This document shows positions 25,527 through 33,514 of a stretch of DNA of 36,411 nt, piece by piece. The notes below the pieces were generated by a model, which was not told the DNA's origin, did no database searches, and saw nothing but the letters and a program-made list of their open reading frames with translations. The stretch comes from an uncultured Porphyromonadaceae bacterium (GTDB lineage Bacteria; Bacteroidota; Bacteroidia; Bacteroidales; Muribaculaceae): assembly GCA_947175695.1 (NCBI GenBank), contig CAMWNT010000013.1:1-36411 (forward strand), in the 5' to 3' direction. How positions within the stretch are numbered: the first letter of the stretch is position 1; the number at the start of each line of letters is the position of its first letter. The position numbers and the translations under genes were made by a program.

Positions 25527-25560
25527 AGAATCATGTATAAAACGATTTTACACAGATTCT
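25527..25560. repeat. Nested inverted repeat in the leader of giant protein B
   Basis: Outer arms AGAATC (25527-25532) and GATTCT (25555-25560) enclose an imperfect inner palindrome around TGTATAAAACGATTTTACA. It lies 31 bp before the ATG and could form an RNA hairpin or bind a regulator. Confidence 0.4.
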
Positions 25561-25591
25561 ACCATAACTATCATATTCAATAACTTAACTC

Positions 25592-28500
25592 ATGAGAAAA
25601 AGTTACATTACATCCGTCGCAGGCACACTCGCCGCAGTGGTGCTTGCAGCAACGGGAGCCGTGTACGCAGCTCAGACAGACTGGGCTCCGCTACGCTCAA
25701 ACGAGCCGGCTCATCCGAGTAGTGTCAAGTATGAGGAATCGCCTATCTCGAAGGCGCTTGGTCGCAAGCCGGAGCGCAACGCGCTCAATCAGGTTGTGCC
25801 CCTCCGCGACGGCGAACACACGCTTCCGGCTATGCGTAGCCAAAAGATGCGTCCTCAATCGATCTTCCGTTCGCCGGAAGCTCCGCGCGGCAACTGCTAC
25901 GCAGTGGTCAATCGCTACACCGAAATGGAATATGCCCATCAGGCTTATGTCGGCCCGCTCGATCTCACCACAGGGCGCCTGACACGCCTTTACTCCGGAG
26001 CTGTCTTCTGCCCCTATATCGGCGACGACTACCTCTATCAGGGCAACTCCTATCGCAAAGGACAGATCATATGTCCCAACTACACCAACATCTCCGAGAC
26101 TCTCTACGGCGCAAGCTGGACACTCGTCGATATCGAAACCGGCGAAATCACTGACAAAATCAACTTCAACGACCAGCTCGCCGACGCTTATAGCGTCACC
26201 TACGACCCCGACCGCGATATCTTCTACACTATCGCCATCGACATGAACAACAGCGAGGGCGACAGCTATTTCGGCATCGTCAATCCTAACGGCGCAACCG
26301 GATGGGAATATTATGCCGGTGGCCGCCTCGAAACTAAAAACAATCAGAAACCCTTCATCGCCGCGATCGCCTACAATCCTGTCGACAAGCAGGTGTATGC
26401 ATTCGACAACAACAACTACGTCTACTCCATCGAATGGGACGGCCCGCTCGGCATGAAACACCCCGAATACACTCTCGTATCGGTCGGCGAAATCTACATG
26501 CCCGACGAGAGCGTGCTCTTCGAGTGTGACTCCAACGACCCCATGGCCGGCCAGATCACTTATAGCCCCATGGACGAGATGTTTGTTGCCATATATCGCG
26601 ACAACCGCTATCGCGTCAACCGTATCGTCTACGTTCACCCCGAAACTTTCGAAGCATTCATCGGCGCCGACGTCAAGGCCGACTCTACGCCTTTCGTATG
26701 TTCGATCTTCTGTGTCGACGACATGGCTTCGTCGGACGCTCCGATGCTCGCTCCGACACCTGCGATCAACTTCACCGACGGCAGCCTCTCCGGCTCTATC
26801 GCCCTCTCGACGCCCACAGAATCCTTTATCGGTCTTGACCTTTCGGGCAAAACGCTGAAGGCTGTCACTAAAATCGACGGCGAGATCAAAGACGAACGCA
26901 ATGTCACCGCAGGCCAGACGTTCACTCTCAACCTCACTCTCGAACAGGGCCTCCACTCATTGGAATTCACCACCGAGATCAACGGCGAGACAAGCCCCGT
27001 CAACACGGTGCCCTTCTATGTCGGCTTCGATGCCCCCCAGGCTCCGACCAACATCCGTCTTGACCTCAACCACCTGACATGGGACGTTCCCGCCCAGCCC
27101 GGCGTCAACAAAGGATATGTCGACATCGACGATATCACATATGATGTCTACCTCAACGACGTGAAGCAGAACTCACAGCCCCTCACCGTCAACGAATTCG
27201 ACATCACTGTGCCCGCTACTATGGCTTACTCCGACATCGCGGTCACAGCAACTTCCCACGGCCAGACTTCTCCCAAAGGCTCTATCAAGGAGATCTTCGG
27301 CAAGGCGTTTGAGCTCCCCTTCCTCCAGGCGCCCACCAAAGAACAGAGCTCGCTCTACACAATCGTCAACGCCAACAACGACTACCGCACATTCTACTAC
27401 GGCACCAACAGCGGCGTCGAAGGAATGATCTTCCTTTGCGGTTACACCGACGATGCCGACGACTGGTTGTTCCTCCCCGCGATCAACTTCCCCGACAATA
27501 AGAAGCTCTATAGCTTCGAGGCTGATCTGCGAGGCGTTTACACCGATCTTTTGACAGCAGAATCCTTTGAAGTGTATCTCGCCGACCGCGCCACTGTAGA
27601 AAGCGCGCTCAAAGGCACTCAGATCTATGCCGACTACAACCTCAAAGTGTCGGCCGCCACTATCCGCCATCACAACATGACGTTCGCTGTGCCCGAAGCC
27701 GGCGACTACTACATCGCCATCCATATGGTGTCGACTCGCGAACAATCATCGCAGGGTCTGACATTCCACAACTTTGAGGTCAAGGCTCTCGACGGCTCGA
27801 CTTCGGCTGTGCCCGGCGAGCCCACGAATGTCACTGTCGTGCCCGCTCAATTCGGCGAGCAGATGGTCACTGCCACCGCAACTCTCCCGACTGTCGACAT
27901 CCTCGGCAATCCCCTCCCGGCTGACGAAGACATCACTCTGACTCTCACATATGCCGACGACGCCGGCTACACCTACAGCCAGCAAGTCACCGGCAAACCG
28001 GGCGAAACTGTCAGCGTCTCCAATGGCGGCGACCGCGACGGCTTCATCTACTACACCCTCACCCCGAGCAACAGCCACGGACCAGGCTATGCCCGCTCCT
28101 ATCGCGTATACGTCGGCGTTGACATTCCTCTCGCCCCGAGAAACATCCAGGGTGTTCCGTCGGCCGACAACCTCTCGCTCAATCTGACGTGGGAAGCTCC
28201 CGAAGAAATCGGTAAGAACGGCGGTTACATCGACCTCTCCGCTCCCGACTTCAAATACACCGTATATGTGAAAAGCGGCACATCCTACAACAAGATCGCC
28301 GACACACGCGACCTCGCCTACACCTTCTATCCCTTCGGAGCCGAAGGCACCGGCAAACTTGAAAGCTATCTCGTCGGCCCCGGCGCAAGCAACTCCGCAG
28401 GCCAGTCGCAGAATTCACTGTTTGTCTCCGAAGTGCTCGGCCAGCCGCTCGAACTCCCCCTCAAGGAGGAATGGAACAGCAGCCTCTTCAACTACTCCCC

Positions 28501-30415
28501 CTACAACTTCCTCACTACCGGCGCATATAGCGCATCCGACTGGGCAAGCGCCGGCACAACTCTCGGCCTTGGAATCGGCGATCCTTCTGTCATCGAAGGC
28601 TGCATCTTCACATTCTCCGCAGCCGGACACACCCTCTCGAGGCTTATCCTTCCGAAGGCAACTACGAAGGGCATCATGAAGGTGAACTTCATCCTCAAAT
28701 ACTGGGATTTCGCTGAAGCTCCCCAGACAATCCGCATCTTCGGCCGCAGCGATAAGACCAACGAGGAAACTCTGATCAGCGAAATCACCACCAACCGTCC
28801 CTCCAAGGGCGAATGGGTCGAAGCTGAAATTCCCCTGACTGAAAACTTCATCGACAGCAACTGGGTGCAGCTCCTCGTTGAAACCGAACTCTTCGGCGGC
28901 GAACACGAATATCTCGTGCTCGACAGCTTCCAGCTTATGCCCGACGCTGACTACGACCTCAAGCTCACTACACTCTCCGGCCTGACTCAGGCCACTATCG
29001 GCGACGTCCTCACCTACGACGTCACTGTAGCCAACGCCGGCCGCGAACGCCTCGGAGCTCCCCTCTCGATCCAGCTTATCGACAAAGCCACCGACAAAGT
29101 GCTCGCTTCCGACAATGTGCAGATCGACGCTCTGACAAGCAACCAGACATTCGACTACTCCGCCACATTCCAACTTGACGGCACATTCAGCAAAACAGAG
29201 AATGTCATCGTCCGCGCATCTATCGATGCTGAAGACGAAAACCTCTCCAACAACTCCCGCGAGCTCCAGCTCTCCATCATGCCCTCGCAGCTCCCCGCTG
29301 TCGACGATCTCGAGGCTACTCTCAACGACGACGGCACTGTGGCTCTGACCTGGAGCGCTCCCTCGGCCACTTACGGCAACTTCGATAACTTCGACGCCTA
29401 CAAGCCCTTCCAGACCACCGAGACACTCGGCTTCTGGCAGAACAAAGACCTCGACGGAATGCAGCCCATCTACTTCCAGAACCAGGCTACCGGCGCTCCC
29501 CTCGTTTGGGAGAACAGCGAATCGCCCTGCGCATGGATGGTCTACGACTATGAGGCGATGGGCGCTCCCGAAGCCCGCATCAAGCCCCACTCCGGAAATC
29601 AGGCCATCATGGCTCGCTGCGGAATGTATCCCGACGAGAATGTGCCTGTGCAGTCGTCGAAGTGGCTCATCTCGCCCGAAATCGTGCCCCAGTCGGCTCT
29701 CTCGTTCTGGTATAGCACATTGACCACCGACTATAAGGAATTCGTAGAACTCTGGGTATCGGAGACTCCCAACGGAGAGGGTTATCTTGATCCGACCGAC
29801 TCCCGCCTCCCCGCAGGCAAGTGTGGCACATTCACCAAAGTGACATCCTTCTCCAAGATGGGTGCCGAAGACTGGGAATATGTGACCTATCGCTTCAACA
29901 GCCGCACACGCCAGTTCGCACTCCGCTATTGCTCCTACGACAGCTTCTGCGCAGTAATCGACGACATCTCCTTCACTCCGGCCAACATGCTGACCCGCAC
30001 TCCCGCCAGCTACTCCGTATATCGCTGCGAGCTCGACGGCTCCAACCCCGTCATGATCGCTGAGAACATCACGGCTACAAGTTTCACCGACACCAACTTC
30101 AACGACGCTGCCTACCGCTACTACGTTGTCGCCAACTCCGACATCGACGGCCACCTCGCAGCAGGCGCTCCCTCGAACCACGTAACTGTGATCGGATCGT
30201 CAGTCGATGAAATTTCCGGTGATGTCGCAGTCGTTGCAGGCAAGGGTGTGATCAACGTCATCAACCTCGCCGGACAGGAAACTGTCATCGCGGCAGCCGA
30301 CGGCAAGATCGTCGCTAAGGCAGTCAACGCATCCGCCCACTCCGCATATGCCGTAGAATCCGGCGTATACGTTGTGACAGTCGGACGTCGCTCATACAAA
30401 GTCATTGTGAAATAA
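25592..30415 (+). CDS. Giant secreted multidomain protein B, paralogue of protein A
   Basis: A 1607-residue protein with the same domain order as 11112-15839. It has a signal peptide (cleavage near residue 27, GAVYAA) and a propeller-like region about 90-390 (VTYDPDRDIFYTIAID, IAYNPVDKQVYAFDNNNYVYSI). Ig/FnIII-like domains follow, then a cleaved-adhesin-like jelly roll at about 572-733 (FELPFLQAPT parallels FELPYTTAPT in A). It continues with further FnIII and beta domains, a CARDB-like domain at 1120-1228, a second jelly roll at about 1330-1475, and a C-terminal sorting-like domain ending GVYVVTVGRRSYKVIVK. No catalytic residues are recognised. Proteins A and B flank the transport operons and probably arose by duplication. 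Export, possibly by a type IX-like system, is inferred. Confidence 0.85.
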   Translation: MRKSYITSVAGTLAAVVLAATGAVYAAQTDWAPLRSNEPAHPSSVKYEESPISKALGRKPERNALNQVVPLRDGEHTLPAMRSQKMRPQSIFRSPEAPRGNCYAVVNRYTEMEYAHQAYVGPLDLTTGRLTRLYSGAVFCPYIGDDYLYQGNSYRKGQIICPNYTNISETLYGASWTLVDIETGEITDKINFNDQLADAYSVTYDPDRDIFYTIAIDMNNSEGDSYFGIVNPNGATGWEYYAGGRLETKNNQKPFIAAIAYNPVDKQVYAFDNNNYVYSIEWDGPLGMKHPEYTLVSVGEIYMPDESVLFECDSNDPMAGQITYSPMDEMFVAIYRDNRYRVNRIVYVHPETFEAFIGADVKADSTPFVCSIFCVDDMASSDAPMLAPTPAINFTDGSLSGSIALSTPTESFIGLDLSGKTLKAVTKIDGEIKDERNVTAGQTFTLNLTLEQGLHSLEFTTEINGETSPVNTVPFYVGFDAPQAPTNIRLDLNHLTWDVPAQPGVNKGYVDIDDITYDVYLNDVKQNSQPLTVNEFDITVPATMAYSDIAVTATSHGQTSPKGSIKEIFGKAFELPFLQAPTKEQSSLYTIVNANNDYRTFYYGTNSGVEGMIFLCGYTDDADDWLFLPAINFPDNKKLYSFEADLRGVYTDLLTAESFEVYLADRATVESALKGTQIYADYNLKVSAATIRHHNMTFAVPEAGDYYIAIHMVSTREQSSQGLTFHNFEVKALDGSTSAVPGEPTNVTVVPAQFGEQMVTATATLPTVDILGNPLPADEDITLTLTYADDAGYTYSQQVTGKPGETVSVSNGGDRDGFIYYTLTPSNSHGPGYARSYRVYVGVDIPLAPRNIQGVPSADNLSLNLTWEAPEEIGKNGGYIDLSAPDFKYTVYVKSGTSYNKIADTRDLAYTFYPFGAEGTGKLESYLVGPGASNSAGQSQNSLFVSEVLGQPLELPLKEEWNSSLFNYSPYNFLTTGAYSASDWASAGTTLGLGIGDPSVIEGCIFTFSAAGHTLSRLILPKATTKGIMKVNFILKYWDFAEAPQTIRIFGRSDKTNEETLISEITTNRPSKGEWVEAEIPLTENFIDSNWVQLLVETELFGGEHEYLVLDSFQLMPDADYDLKLTTLSGLTQATIGDVLTYDVTVANAGRERLGAPLSIQLIDKATDKVLASDNVQIDALTSNQTFDYSATFQLDGTFSKTENVIVRASIDAEDENLSNNSRELQLSIMPSQLPAVDDLEATLNDDGTVALTWSAPSATYGNFDNFDAYKPFQTTETLGFWQNKDLDGMQPIYFQNQATGAPLVWENSESPCAWMVYDYEAMGAPEARIKPHSGNQAIMARCGMYPDENVPVQSSKWLISPEIVPQSALSFWYSTLTTDYKEFVELWVSETPNGEGYLDPTDSRLPAGKCGTFTKVTSFSKMGAEDWEYVTYRFNSRTRQFALRYCSYDSFCAVIDDISFTPANMLTRTPASYSVYRCELDGSNPVMIAENITATSFTDTNFNDAAYRYYVVANSDIDGHLAAGAPSNHVTVIGSSVDEISGDVAVVAGKGVINVINLAGQETVIAAADGKIVAKAVNASAHSAYAVESGVYVVTVGRRSYKVIVK

Positions 30416-30452
30416 ACCCGACGCGGAATCCATTCCGCACGCTATCCATAGG

Positions 30453-30489
30453 ATCCCCCGCACGCTCCTGCGTCGCGGGGGATTTTTTT
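30453..30489 (+). terminator. Rho-independent terminator
   Basis: A perfect 9-bp stem ATCCCCCGC (30453-30461) / GCGGGGGAT (30475-30483) is followed by a run of seven T. It ends the giant protein B transcript. A second small hairpin, GCGGAAT/ATTCCGC (30423-30438), precedes it. Confidence 0.9.
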
Positions 30490-30522
30490 ACATCTTTACG
30501 AAAGCTTCTCGATTTTTTTTTG

Positions 30523-30530
30523 TAATTTTG
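30523..30530 (+). promoter_or_regulatory. -7 element of the putative steroid/bile-acid reductase operon
   Basis: A perfect TAATTTTG about 63 bp before the ATG at 30594 and just after the preceding terminator. No good -33 TTG is seen at the right spacing (TTTACG at 30495-30500 is the nearest), so expression may need an activator or be weak. Confidence 0.45.
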
Positions 30531-30593
30531 CATATTTCGGAATCATGCGCCTCCCTGCGACTGACAGATCCCGACGGGGCCGGCGTCATAATC

Positions 30594-31400
30594 ATGCCGA
30601 TTTTTTCTAACAAGATCCCGCAAATTACAGTGTTTTCATCTACAATATATTTCACGGTGCTCGCGCTGATGGTGGTGCTTGCCTGCATCGTATTCATCGC
30701 TCTGCAACGCATCACCCCCGGCTATGGAATAGCCTACGACCGTAAATGGGGGCCCGCCATCAGCAATCGCCTCGGATGGATCATCATGGAGGCGCCCGTG
30801 TTTTTCGCCATGCTCGCCATGTGGCTCCTTTCGCCGCGTCGCGGCGAGCCGACCCTCATAGTGATGACCTCACTCTTCCTGCTCCACTATTTCCAACGGT
30901 CGTTTATCTTCCCGCTCCTGATAAAGGGGAAAAGCAAAATGCCCCTATCCATCATCCTCTCCGGAATCACATTCAATATGCTTAACGGATATATGATCGG
31001 CGGATGGTTTTTCTATCTCAACCCCGCGCCTCAATATCCGGTGGAATGGCTCTATTCGCCGCTCTTCATTCTGGGATGCGTCGTTTTCTTCATTGGGATG
31101 GCGATCAATATCCATTCCGATGCCATCATCCGCTCGCTCCGCAGTCCGGGAGACACGCGACATTACATTCCGCGTGGCGGGATGTACAGATATGTCACTT
31201 CCGCCAACTATCTTGGCGAACTGACCGAATGGGTCGGCTTCGCCATCCTGACATGGAGTCTGCCCGGAGTCGTGTTCGTATTATGGACATTCGCCAACCT
31301 CGCTCCCCGCGCCCGCGCCACTCATAAAAAATATATTTCAATGTTTGGCGAGGAATACTCTTCACTCAACCGCCATTACATCATCCCCTTCATATATTAA
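30594..31400 (+). CDS. Steroid 5-alpha-reductase-like membrane reductase (SRD5A family)
   Basis: A 268-residue polytopic membrane protein from the ATG at 30594; a TTG 66 bp upstream is also in frame but lies inside the promoter box. Six or seven hydrophobic segments are visible. The C-terminal half carries the 3-oxo-5-alpha-steroid 4-dehydrogenase pattern: SPGDTRHYIPRGGMYRYVTSAN, then NYLGELTEWVGFAI (NADPH-site region) and the closing FGEEYSSLNRHYIIPFIY, which parallels the Y-x-x-Y-x-x-x-R-x-x-x-I-P-F end of the family. Such enzymes reduce the delta-4 double bond of 3-keto steroids to 5-alpha products with NADPH. It is followed 2 bp later by an ene-reductase and then an SDR, which supports bile-acid or steroid reduction. 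Exact substrate is inferred. Confidence 0.88.
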   Translation: MPIFSNKIPQITVFSSTIYFTVLALMVVLACIVFIALQRITPGYGIAYDRKWGPAISNRLGWIIMEAPVFFAMLAMWLLSPRRGEPTLIVMTSLFLLHYFQRSFIFPLLIKGKSKMPLSIILSGITFNMLNGYMIGGWFFYLNPAPQYPVEWLYSPLFILGCVVFFIGMAINIHSDAIIRSLRSPGDTRHYIPRGGMYRYVTSANYLGELTEWVGFAILTWSLPGVVFVLWTFANLAPRARATHKKYISMFGEEYSSLNRHYIIPFIY

Positions 31401-31402
31401 AA

Positions 31403-32629
31403 ATGCTTTTCACTCCGGCCAATATAGGACCCGTCGCTCTGCGTAACCGCACCATCCGCTCGGCAGCCTTCGAGGGTATGGGACGCGACAACAATCCGAC
31501 CCCCATGCTGCGCGACTACCATTGGAGCGTCGCCGAAGGGGGAGTCGGCATGACAACTCTCGCATATGCCGGCATCTGCCGCTCGGCTCTTTCATTCGAC
31601 TCACAGCTATGGCTCCGCCCGGAGATCATCGCCCCGCTGCGGGAAATCACCGACGGCATCCACTCCCGTGGCGCCAAGGCATCGATCCAGATCGGACATT
31701 GCGGCAATATGACTCATATCCGCACAGCAGGCGGAATTCCCGTAGCTCCCAACACCGGATTCAACCTCTACTCCCCGACAATCTGCCGCGGGCTTAAGAA
31801 AGACGAGCTCATAGCTTTGGCACGTGATTTCGGCCAAGCCGTCAATACAGCCCGCGACGCCGGATTCGATTGTGTCGAAGTGCACGCCGGCCACGGCTAT
31901 CTCATCTCCCAGTTTCTTTCCCCCTACACCAACCGCCGACGCGATGAATTCGGAGGCTCGCTCGAAAACCGCATGCACTTCATGCATCTATGTCTCGACG
32001 AAGTGATGCGTCAGGCCGGCAACGACATGGGCGTCATCGTCAAGACCAATATGCGCGATGGCTTCAAAGGGGGACTTGAGATCGACGACTGCCTGACTGT
32101 CGCCAAGGCGATCGAACAGCATGGAGTCCACGCGATGGTGCTCTCGGGCGGATTCGTCAGCAAAGCGCCGATGTATGTCATGCGCGGCGAAATGCCCATC
32201 CATACAATGACCCACTATATGAAGCAGCTATGGCTCAAATATGGAGTCCGTCTCGCCGGGCGCTTCATGATCAAGCCCGAACGCTTCGAGCCCCTCTACT
32301 TCCTCGACGACGCCCGCAGATTCCGCGCCGAGCTTAAAATGCCGCTGATCTATGTCGGAGGCGTCATCGACAGGCCGGGAGCAGAGAAAGTGCTCGCCGA
32401 AGGCTTCGAATTCGTGCAGATGGGACGCGCGCTGCTCAACGAGCCCGACTTCGTCAACCGGATGAAGGCCGACACCACCCACCGCTGCGGATGCGACCAC
32501 GTCAACTACTGCATCGCCCGAATGTATAGCCTCGAAATGGCTTGCCACAAACACATGAATCCCGACGACCTCACTCCCGGCATACGCCGGGAGATCGAAA
32601 AGATCCGGGAGCGCGATCGCCGGAATTAA
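31403..32629 (+). CDS. NADH:flavin oxidoreductase, Old Yellow Enzyme family (BaiCD / 5-beta-reductase-like)
   Basis: A 408-residue FMN TIM-barrel protein. Seen are LFTPANIGPVALRNRTIRSA at the start, IQIGHCGNM at 95-103, the catalytic block VEVHAGHGYLISQFLSP with H161 and H164 and Y166, NRRRDEFGGSLENR at 177-190, and the phosphate-binding VGGVIDRPG and QMGRALLNEPDF segments near 318-350. Four Cys (362, 364, 370, 381) near the C-terminus recall the 4Fe-4S site of 2,4-dienoyl-CoA reductase but with different spacing. The C-terminal FAD/NAD domain of BaiCD/BaiH is absent. In this context the likely reaction is reduction of a delta-4-3-keto steroid to the 5-beta product. It starts 2 bp after the 5-alpha-reductase-like gene. 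Confidence 0.9.
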   Translation: MLFTPANIGPVALRNRTIRSAAFEGMGRDNNPTPMLRDYHWSVAEGGVGMTTLAYAGICRSALSFDSQLWLRPEIIAPLREITDGIHSRGAKASIQIGHCGNMTHIRTAGGIPVAPNTGFNLYSPTICRGLKKDELIALARDFGQAVNTARDAGFDCVEVHAGHGYLISQFLSPYTNRRRDEFGGSLENRMHFMHLCLDEVMRQAGNDMGVIVKTNMRDGFKGGLEIDDCLTVAKAIEQHGVHAMVLSGGFVSKAPMYVMRGEMPIHTMTHYMKQLWLKYGVRLAGRFMIKPERFEPLYFLDDARRFRAELKMPLIYVGGVIDRPGAEKVLAEGFEFVQMGRALLNEPDFVNRMKADTTHRCGCDHVNYCIARMYSLEMACHKHMNPDDLTPGIRREIEKIRERDRRN

Positions 32630-32676
32630 TTCCGCGATACGCCCCATCACCGACGATATCAAAACCCACTCCAATT

Positions 32677-33462
32677 ATGACAGCTGTTGTGACCGGCGCG
32701 TCGGGTGGAATCGGACTCGAATTCTGCCGCGCCCTCGCCCGATTGAAACACGACCTCGTCATGGTCAGCATCGACGACACTCCGCTTGTAGAGGCCGCCG
32801 CCGCGATAGCCTCCGACTTCGGAGTAAAGACCTATCCGCTGACTATCGACCTTTGCCGCGAGGATGCCCCCGACCGGATATTCGCATTTCTTCAAAATTT
32901 AGGCCTCGATCCCGACATACTCATCAACAACGCCGGAATATTTTCATTCGCCGAAGTGACTGATATTCCGGAGGCCAAAATCGATGCATTCATCAGTCTC
33001 CACGTCAGGGCAACAACCAATCTGTCGGTCAAATTCGGGCGTTTTTTCCGCAAGAAAGGAGCGGGATATATTCTCAACATGAGCTCCATGTCGTGCTGGA
33101 TGCCGATGCCCGGGCTGGCGATGTATTCCTCGACCAAAGCATATATCCGTGCGTTTTCGCGCGCGCTTCACTACGAACTGCGCGACTACGGAGTCAATGT
33201 GATGGTGGCTTGCCCCGGCGGAATAGCCACCGATCTATTCGGACTTCCCGACAATCTCAAGCGGCTCGCGCTGCGAATCGGCGCGATCGAACGCCCCGAC
33301 CGCTTCGCCCGCAACGCCATAAAACGCCTCTTCAAAGGGAAAGCGCAATACATCAACGGGCTGACCAATCGATTGGCCATACTCATGATCGGCATGACGC
33401 CGCGCGCGGCCAGAATGCAGGTCAAACGCCGCCTCCTCGACCGCGGCATAAGCCGCCCCTGA
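32677..33462 (+). CDS. Short-chain dehydrogenase/reductase, candidate hydroxysteroid dehydrogenase
   Basis: A 261-residue classical SDR from the ATG at 32677; the frame is open further upstream but overlaps the preceding gene. The cofactor loop TGASGGIG is at 6-13 and NNAG at 84-87. Catalytic residues are Ser136/137 (NMSS), Tyr150 and Lys154 (YSSTK), and the ACPGGIATDLFG motif is at 178-189. The tetrad position usually held by Asn appears as His109 (SLHVRATTN). SDRs of this type oxidise or reduce alcohols with NAD(P); a 3-alpha- or 3-beta-hydroxysteroid role fits two upstream steroid-reductase-like genes but the sequence alone does not prove it. A hydrophobic, basic C-terminus may give membrane contact. 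Confidence 0.88.
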   Translation: MTAVVTGASGGIGLEFCRALARLKHDLVMVSIDDTPLVEAAAAIASDFGVKTYPLTIDLCREDAPDRIFAFLQNLGLDPDILINNAGIFSFAEVTDIPEAKIDAFISLHVRATTNLSVKFGRFFRKKGAGYILNMSSMSCWMPMPGLAMYSSTKAYIRAFSRALHYELRDYGVNVMVACPGGIATDLFGLPDNLKRLALRIGAIERPDRFARNAIKRLFKGKAQYINGLTNRLAILMIGMTPRAARMQVKRRLLDRGISRP

Positions 33463-33514
33463 GGAATCTTTTCGCTCTCCCCCTAAACTGAAAACTGAAA
33501 AACGACTCTCTGAA

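Larger units (their letters stand above)
25230..25591. other. Intergenic region with promoter and long, structured leader
   Basis: This contains a near-ideal promoter (25304-25333) about 250 nt before the giant protein B start codon. The predicted leader contains two perfect stems: CATCGCC/GGCGATG (25359-25365 with 25391-25397) and GCGCTC/GAGCGC around an 8-nt loop (25436-25455). A nested dyad follows at 25527-25560. No known riboswitch consensus is recognised, and no convincing coding region is seen. Confidence 0.5.

Noticed and set aside
28415-30181. Long antisense open frame (588 codons) within giant protein B
   Set aside because: Same cause; composition (Gly, Val, Glu, His rich) is typical of reverse-complement shadows.
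31818-31832. Sigma-54-like promoter TGGCACG-N4-TTCG
   Set aside because: It lies inside the OYE-type coding sequence, the -12 part does not fit TTGC, and the same bases encode a helix of the enzyme; probably chance.
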